Shown here piece after piece: positions 17,423 to 20,922 of a stretch of 20,922 nt of DNA. The stretch covers positions 1 through 20,922 of the forward strand of contig CAYRFX010000041.1 in assembly GCA_964423665.1 (NCBI GenBank), in the 5' to 3' direction. A model generated the notes under the pieces. The model worked only from the letters and a program-made list of their open reading frames with translations. It ran no database searches and was not told the origin of the DNA. The translations under genes and the position numbers were made by a program. Position 1 is the first letter of the stretch. Each line of letters opens with the position of its first letter. This DNA comes from HGM04593 sp964423665. Its GTDB lineage: Bacteria > Bacteroidota > Bacteroidia > Bacteroidales > Bacteroidaceae.

Positions 17423-17760
17423 TCCGATTCAATTTTATTATTACACCCTTTTGTCGCCGATGCTCGTTTGCGACATTTTTGTCCTTCCAATTGCTTCGCA
17501 TATGCAATCGGGCTGATTTCCGCTTCTTTCAAAAATTCCGATAGCGCATACAAAGATTTCAGAGCCCTTAACAGAAGAATAAGTGTTTTAAGAGAAATAC
17601 TTTCACCTCGTTCTATAGCAGCCACACTGCTTATTGAAACCCCCGACGACACTGCAAGTTCCTTTTGACTGATATTCTTATCAAGCCTCTGCCGTCTAAT
17701 AAATTCTCCGATTTTCAAAACAATCGCGCCATTAGTCAGAGCATACATATCCATAACCAT
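17416..17760 (-). CDS. HipB-like Xre-family antitoxin/repressor
   Basis: 114 residues. An Xre helix-turn-helix covers about 17-70 (IGEFIRRQRLDKNISQKELA, then SSGVSISSVAAIERGESIS), with the recognition helix at about 42-51. The C-terminal tail is basic, ending QKCRKRASATKG and then CNNKIESEW. HipB proteins neutralise HipA and repress their own operon; here the gene precedes the kinase and overlaps it by 7 nt, the classic arrangement. ATG 17758-17760 is taken as the start, with in-frame ATG codons two and four codons later as alternatives. A promoter with a palindrome over its -33 element lies immediately upstream and fits autoregulation. Confidence 0.9.
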   Translation of the reverse strand: MVMDMYALTNGAIVLKIGEFIRRQRLDKNISQKELAVSSGVSISSVAAIERGESISLKTLILLLRALKSLYALSEFLKEAEISPIAYAKQLEGQKCRKRASATKGCNNKIESEW

Positions 17761-17782
17761 TGCTTTTTCAACTATTACTGCG

Positions 17783-17812
17783 CAAATATAATAACAACAA
17801 TTGGAAATCCAA
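17783..17812 (-). promoter_or_regulatory. Promoter with overlapping palindromic operator for the hipBA-like operon
   Basis: On the minus strand a TTG (17810-17812), 19 nt of spacer and TATATTTG (17783-17790) match the Bacteroidetes -33/-7 promoter pattern. The palindrome TTGGA-AA-TCCAA (17801-17812) includes the -33 TTG, so a bound repressor would block RNA polymerase. The antitoxin ATG lies 22 nt after the -7 box. That the HipB-like protein binds the palindrome is inference. Confidence 0.65.
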
Positions 17813-17904
17813 TAATTATCACTAAGTTTATTATATTATTCTCTATTTGTTGTGTCAAAATGTATTTACGTTACCAACCCCGAGTGAATACGAAGGGCTT
17901 AAAA

Positions 17905-17934
17905 TTGCACCAAAGCACACCTGTTTCGGTGCAA
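17905..17934. repeat. TTGCACC/GGTGCAA inverted repeat
   Basis: Seven-base perfect arms TTGCACC (17905-17911) and GGTGCAA (17928-17934) flank 16 nt that carry a partial internal copy (GCACACC). On the minus strand the hairpin is followed by TTTT, so it could be a weak terminator. It may equally be a protein-binding site or debris. It lies in the gene-free stretch. Confidence 0.45.
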
Positions 17935-18036
17935 AAACGCGCACCACCCCATTTTACCCCCTCAACAGACAAGCAGCCATTATTAAAAAGAGAGTAATTT
18001 TACCGCGCTGGGAAGCTAAAGATTTTAGGATATAAT

Positions 18037-18058
18037 AAAAAAAGCACCCCACAGGAGC
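18037..18058 (-). terminator. Candidate intrinsic terminator on the minus strand
   Basis: On the minus strand, a short GC-rich stem (GCTCC-TGTG-GGGTGC, with one mismatch) is followed by seven T. It would end a minus-strand transcript coming from about 18060-18400. It competes with the reading in which the neighbouring structured segment is transcribed on the plus strand. Confidence 0.4.
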
Positions 18059-18079
18059 GTTATATTCAAAAATATGCTT

Positions 18080-18087
18080 TATATTTG
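18080..18087 (+). promoter_or_regulatory. TATATTTG -7 box ahead of structured segment 1
   Basis: TATATTTG is a full match to TAnnTTTG. The flanks (CTTTATATTTGCA) closely resemble those of the second box at 18438. A stem-loop begins about 7-10 nt downstream (AGCCACCCGGTGGCT, 18099-18113). No TTG lies 19 nt upstream. Confidence 0.4.
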
Positions 18088-18093
18088 CAACAA

Positions 18094-18382
18094 GGGAGAG
18101 CCACCCGGTGGCTTTCTCGCATATATATTGACGCATTTTTACTTTATCTCGGAACAAAATCTGGAAAATTTTCATCCGCAAGAAAGATAAAGGAATATGA
18201 CGCTCTCTGTTTTGTTTATGTAAAAGGGCTCTGCCCATTATGCATATACAGAATGGCGTGAGTGTGTTATATTCTCCTTTATCATTGTTGTAGAGGTCGT
18301 TCCTAGGTACCTGTCTTTGAATGGTAAAGTTTTGAATATTCCCATTCGCGCCATTTGTTTTTGCAAGCAGTGGCACAAATGG
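18094..18382. ncRNA. Candidate structured RNA 1 (orientation uncertain)
   Basis: No convincing protein gene is present, but base-pairing potential is high. The hairpin AGCCACCCGGTGGCT lies at 18099-18113. A long rod spans 18186-18283: GATAAAGGA (18186-18194) pairs perfectly with TCCTTTATC (18275-18283). Inside it come ATAT/ATAT, ACGC/GCGT, TCTGT/ACAGA and GTTTATG/CATATAC pairs, and a GGGC-TCT-GCCC tip at 18226-18236. A further hairpin has perfect CCATTTGT/ACAAATGG arms near its end (about 18351-18382). A plus-strand -7 box precedes the segment at 18080, while a minus-strand terminator-like site lies at 18037-18058, so the transcribed strand is unsettled. A 150-codon minus-strand frame crosses the region, but its composition looks like a by-product of the RNA. 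The boundaries are approximate. Confidence 0.4.
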
Positions 18383-18401
18383 AAATAAAGAATACAAAAA
18401 A

Positions 18402-18416
18402 CTCATACAGTATGAG
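18402..18416. repeat. 15-bp perfect palindrome CTCATAC-A-GTATGAG
   Basis: Two 7-base arms are separated by one base. On the minus strand it is followed by six T, so it could work as a weak intrinsic terminator. As DNA it has the form of a repressor-dimer site, about 21 bp upstream of the -7 box at 18438. Both readings are open. Confidence 0.5.
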
Positions 18417-18437
18417 CGCCGTGTTAAAAAATGTGTT

Positions 18438-18445
18438 TATATTTG
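18438..18445 (+). promoter_or_regulatory. TATATTTG -7 box ahead of structured segment 2
   Basis: A full match to TAnnTTTG within GTTTATATTTGCG. The first hairpin of the next segment starts 6 nt downstream, which fits a transcript beginning at or just before it. No TTG is present at the -33 spacing. Confidence 0.5.
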
Positions 18446-18451
18446 CGTGTG

Positions 18452-18711
18452 TCGGCAAGACGAATAGCCGATACATATTTTGTAAAGCGTTTTAAGCTTT
18501 GCCCCGAAATACGAAATCGCCAATTTCAAAAAGAGAAGGGACAGAGACAACACGACGCTCATCTGTTTGTATAACCACAATACAAGCCTGTATTGTAGTA
18601 TATACCAACGGCGTGGGTTTATTGTTTCTTTTAGTTCATCTTCTCTTGGGCGTTTGGCGATGCCTGTATTTCGATGATTGAAAGACAAGCAATAGCCTAC
18701 GCCTTTCTTTG
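18452..18711 (+). ncRNA. Candidate structured RNA 2, about 260 nt
   Basis: A chain of stem-loops follows the -7 box. TCGGC/GCCGA lies at 18452-18471, AAAGC/GCTTT at 18484-18500 and GAAAT/ATTTC at 18513-18527. A perfect 8-bp ACAATACA/TGTATTGT stem with a four-base loop lies at 18577-18596. A long-range stem pairs GGCGTGGG (18610-18617) with CCTACGCC (18696-18703), extended by TATTG/CAATA. The last stem is followed by TTTCTTT, like an intrinsic terminator, giving a defined 3' end. Short frames on both strands cross it but look non-coding. From memory, similar short frames (NPRRWYI on the minus strand) are annotated as hypothetical proteins in other Bacteroidales, which would suggest a widespread element; this is unchecked. 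It does not match tmRNA, RNase P RNA or SRP RNA signatures. Confidence 0.5.
18610..18710 (+). terminator. Terminal stem and T-run of structured segment 2
   Basis: GGCGTGGG..TATTG (18610-18624) pairs with CAATA..CCTACGCC (18690-18703) with one G-U pair and a small bulge, and TTTCTTT follows at 18704-18710. It would close the RNA and end transcription about 57 nt before the next gene, separating the RNA from that gene. Confidence 0.45.
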
Positions 18712-18766
18712 TGTGTATAATTGAGAGGCATAGGGGTTATTAGGATATAACATAAACATTATTACT

Positions 18767-19201
18767 ATGAATCAGAAATGTCCTTCGTGTGGAAATATTG
18801 TAGGTGGTAAAAAGAAAGCAACCTTTGCTCGTAAAATGACAAGAGGTGCTGTAAAAAAAGGTGGAATGGAGGTTGCTGGAGCAGCAATTGGCACGGTTTT
18901 GGGTGGTCCTGCTGGAACTTTAGTGGGCGGTGCTTTAGGCTTGGCAGCAGGTGCACTTATGTCTGATACTACAAATCAAATCGCAGATGAACTATACGAT
19001 GCTACGGTTGACGAAATAGAGTATGAGTTCTCATGCCCTAAGTGCGGAAGAAAATGGACAAAGAAAGTAAATCCAAATTTACAAGAAGAAAGTGATTGTA
19101 ATTATCAAATTAGCGATAATTCAAACGGAAGCACCTCGCGAAGTTATACGCATACACCAACACGAGGCTATTCTACTGATTCGGATAAAACGCAAGAGTG
19201 A
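18767..19201 (+). CDS. Small protein with split zinc-ribbon knuckles around a glycine zipper, function unknown
   Basis: 144 residues from ATG 18767. CPSCG (Cys5, Cys8) at the N-terminus and CPKCGRKW (Cys90, Cys93) further on look like the two knuckles of one zinc ribbon. Between them lie a basic helix (KKKATFARKMTRGAVKK, about 15-31) and a glycine-zipper hydrophobic segment (about 33-65: GAAIGTVLGGPAGTLVGG, then ALGLAAGAL), followed by an acidic helix. The tail (about 105-144) is polar and Ser/Thr-rich, probably disordered. If the zipper forms a helical hairpin, both knuckles would end up on the same side and could close one zinc site; that is inference. I do not recognise the family. The gene lies 19 nt before another glycine-zipper gene on the same strand, and both look AT-rich relative to the core genes. 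Confidence 0.8.
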   Translation: MNQKCPSCGNIVGGKKKATFARKMTRGAVKKGGMEVAGAAIGTVLGGPAGTLVGGALGLAAGALMSDTTNQIADELYDATVDEIEYEFSCPKCGRKWTKKVNPNLQEESDCNYQISDNSNGSTSRSYTHTPTRGYSTDSDKTQE

Positions 19202-19220
19202 CAATTTTATAACAAAGAAT

Positions 19221-20867
19221 ATGGTATTAATTGGTACAATAATATGTTCAGTTTCTGCAATTGGAATATGCATTGCAATTTCAAGATATAGGTTTAAAAA
19301 CAGGTTGGCTTTTACAAATGTAGAAGAAACAGAGTGTGTTGATAATAAAGATGAACTCTTAAGTGAGATTGATAGGTTTGAGGAACTAAAAAACAACCTA
19401 GTTCGCGTAAAAAAGAATATTGACGAATTAGAGATTCCCGTTCCTGAGCAATTAACTTCTTTTGATGACACAGAATCATCGTTAAATAAGTTAAATGTGT
19501 TTTTTGAAAAGCATTCAAAAATGGCTGTAGGAACCGAAGCTTTTATATTAAGTATTCTTCCCGTATCACAAACAGGAGAAGCTTTGGCTTCATTTGCATC
19601 TGTTGCACCAGATTTGTTGTCCGATACATTTACCAATGCAATGGAAGCTATGAAAAATGGCATGTCCTTTGATTCTATAGAGAATTGCTTAAGTAGATTC
19701 TGTGAAGGAATAGCGCATACAAGTACAAAAGCCATAGGAAGCGCAGTTATGCACCATGACTATTTTGGGGCATTGTTAGAGCCAATAAAATCAGGAGTGC
19801 TTGAGGTTACAGGAATTAATGACTCAATACAAAGCATTTCAACATCGGTACACGATATGAGCGATGTCCTAAACAACGCTTCGGAGTTAAGCATTGACCC
19901 AACTGATATGACAGATCTTGATTTCTCTGGACACATACCCGTCGCAACAATTGCAATATCTTCATTTAGAGAGTTTAATTTACTCGTAAAAAATAAAACA
20001 AACGTCTTTAATTCTCTAAAAAACATAAGTCTTGATGCAGTAGGAGCAGGTGGCGGTGGTCTTGTAGGTGCTAAGACCGGTGCATTAGTTGGGTCGATTT
20101 TCGGTCCTCTTGGAAGTTTAGCAGGAGGGATAATAGGAGGAGTTGCAGGTGCAATAGGCGGTAGAACTATTACAAATGAGATAAAACAACGCCCATTAAA
20201 AAATGCTATAGAACAATTTAACACCTCTAATTCAAGACGAATCTCTGAAACAAAACAGAAATCAAGAGAGATGCTACAACATATAGAGATGTATAGTCTA
20301 AATAAAAGAACAGAATTTAAAGAAAACAAAATTTTAAACGAGGTTCCAGTTGTATATAACGATGACACCATACTAGGTATCACTCTTATAATATACCAAG
20401 CTTTTATAGACCATATAAATACAATGAAAGAAAATGTCATGAAATTAAAAAAATCCTTTTGGTATTCCGATAAGAAATATGGTCTAATAGCAGATTGTTA
20501 CGACAATAGGATTATAATACTGGAAAAACAATTGCCAACAATGGATGAAATTTCAACAAACTCTGATATTGCGCTAAAAAAAATATTATCAATTGAGTTT
20601 CCTAAAAGTTCCAATAATTCTTCATACAAAAAGAAGTATGAAGAATGCAGAGATGAACTTAAACAAATGAATGACAAGAATAATTCCTCGATATTAGTAT
20701 GGAGTTATATGATAAACGGTCTTTATCAAAAAACACTTAACGACATTGCTGCAGAATCTAATAAACAGATGACAATTTTTAATCGTTTTGTGGAAAATTG
20801 GAAGCACACAATGCAAACTTTGGAGAATAAAATAAATATCGAAAAAGGGAAATTAGGACTTAAATAA
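19221..20867 (+). CDS. Membrane-anchored glycine-zipper protein, function unknown
   Basis: 548 residues from ATG 19221. An in-frame GTG at 19092 would overlap the preceding gene by about 110 nt and put a polar stretch before the membrane helix, so the ATG is preferred. Residues 2-21 form an N-terminal transmembrane helix (VLIGTIICSVSAIGICIAIS) followed by basic residues. Next come a charged helical or coiled-coil part (about 40-100), a mostly helical middle region, and a long glycine zipper at about 274-316 (GAGGGGLVGAKTGALVG, then GSLAGGIIGGVAGAIGG). The C-terminal 230 residues are Lys/Glu-rich, with likely coiled coils. Glycine zippers pack membrane helices and occur in pore-forming and membrane-perturbing proteins, but no toxin or enzyme motif is visible. 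It probably forms an operon with the gene 19 nt upstream. The family is not recognised. Confidence 0.8.
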   Translation: MVLIGTIICSVSAIGICIAISRYRFKNRLAFTNVEETECVDNKDELLSEIDRFEELKNNLVRVKKNIDELEIPVPEQLTSFDDTESSLNKLNVFFEKHSKMAVGTEAFILSILPVSQTGEALASFASVAPDLLSDTFTNAMEAMKNGMSFDSIENCLSRFCEGIAHTSTKAIGSAVMHHDYFGALLEPIKSGVLEVTGINDSIQSISTSVHDMSDVLNNASELSIDPTDMTDLDFSGHIPVATIAISSFREFNLLVKNKTNVFNSLKNISLDAVGAGGGGLVGAKTGALVGSIFGPLGSLAGGIIGGVAGAIGGRTITNEIKQRPLKNAIEQFNTSNSRRISETKQKSREMLQHIEMYSLNKRTEFKENKILNEVPVVYNDDTILGITLIIYQAFIDHINTMKENVMKLKKSFWYSDKKYGLIADCYDNRIIILEKQLPTMDEISTNSDIALKKILSIEFPKSSNNSSYKKKYEECRDELKQMNDKNNSSILVWSYMINGLYQKTLNDIAAESNKQMTIFNRFVENWKHTMQTLENKINIEKGKLGLK

Positions 20868-20876
20868 CACTACTGT

Positions 20877-20891
20877 CCACTAAAAAAGTGG
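20877..20891. repeat. CCACT/AGTGG inverted repeat at the right edge
   Basis: Five-base arms with a five-base A loop lie 10 bp after the stop of the glycine-zipper gene. No T-run follows, so it is a poor terminator. The surrounding ACTGTCCACT could be the end of an insertion sequence beginning beyond the window, but nothing inside the window proves it. Confidence 0.3.
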
Positions 20892-20922
20892 GCGATTAAA
20901 AATTAAATAAACTTGGTTCACT

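Noticed and set aside
17954..18406. 150-codon minus-strand open frame in the gene-free stretch
   Set aside because: No recognisable domain and unusual composition. It runs through the long rod-shaped hairpin and other stems, and no promoter box precedes it. It is more likely a by-product of a structured RNA segment.
18437..18688. 83-codon minus-strand open frame containing NPRRWYI
   Set aside because: It lies antisense to the chain of hairpins in candidate RNA 2 and contains no domain. Similar frames seem to recur as annotation artefacts, which points to a conserved RNA rather than a protein.
18452..18711. tmRNA, RNase P RNA or SRP RNA as the identity of the structured segment
   Set aside because: There is no tRNA-like end or tag frame, no conserved RNase P core such as GAGGAAAGTCC, and no SRP domain IV loop sequence.
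19121..19735. Long minus-strand frames opposite the glycine-zipper gene (also 19760-20440)
   Set aside because: They are antisense shadows of a gene with a clear membrane helix, glycine zipper and coiled coils; the antisense products show only low-complexity Ser/Phe-rich or Pro-rich sequence.

Overview
The window looks like a chromosomal segment from an order Bacteroidales bacterium (Bacteroides/Prevotella-like; genus not resolvable by eye). The grounds are a complete MoxR-DUF58-Bat (aerotolerance) cluster in the Bacteroidetes order, a HU-LysM fusion protein beside a second HU gene, and promoter -7 boxes of the Bacteroidetes type (TAnnTTTG). Starts generally lack strong Shine-Dalgarno sequences.

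Positions 1-8701 (minus strand) form one tightly packed operon. It reads moxR, a DUF58 protein, a membrane protein that is probably part of the Bat complex, batA, batB, batC, batD, batE, and then a PAP2-like membrane gene cut by the left edge. Gaps are 43 nt or less, and batE and the PAP2-like gene share a base (TAATG). A -7 box sits just upstream of moxR at 8738-8745. The proteins suggest an envelope-associated chaperone/ATPase system: an AAA+ MoxR, von Willebrand A (VWA) proteins with metal-binding (MIDAS) motifs, TPR adaptors, and large periplasmic proteins.

Positions 8829-14492 (minus strand) are housekeeping genes: lepA, then ftsY-rimO-HU-HU/LysM, probably co-transcribed from ftsY onward. 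The last gene encodes an unusual predicted inner-membrane protein with a cytoplasmic HU domain and a periplasmic LysM domain.

Positions 14682-20922 are accessory. A minus-strand group contains an Xre/HipB-like antitoxin, a full-length HipA-like kinase, and a third 474-residue protein with an N-terminal helix-turn-helix-like segment. The promoter upstream of the antitoxin gene carries a palindrome overlapping its -33 element. The 1-kb stretch 17761-18766 has no convincing protein gene, but holds two stem-loop-rich segments in tandem (about 18094-18382 and 18452-18711), each just downstream of a TATATTTG box, so they are candidate structured RNAs. After them come two plus-strand, AT-rich genes. 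The first encodes a small protein with two CxxC knuckles flanking a glycine zipper. The second encodes a 548-residue membrane-anchored glycine-zipper protein. The window ends 55 bases after that gene, with a short inverted repeat that might mark a mobile-element end.

Several gene starts were set to internal ATG codons rather than upstream TTG/GTG codons (batA, batC, moxR, the gene at 14682 and the gene at 19221). All functional assignments are from reading motifs, not from database searches.
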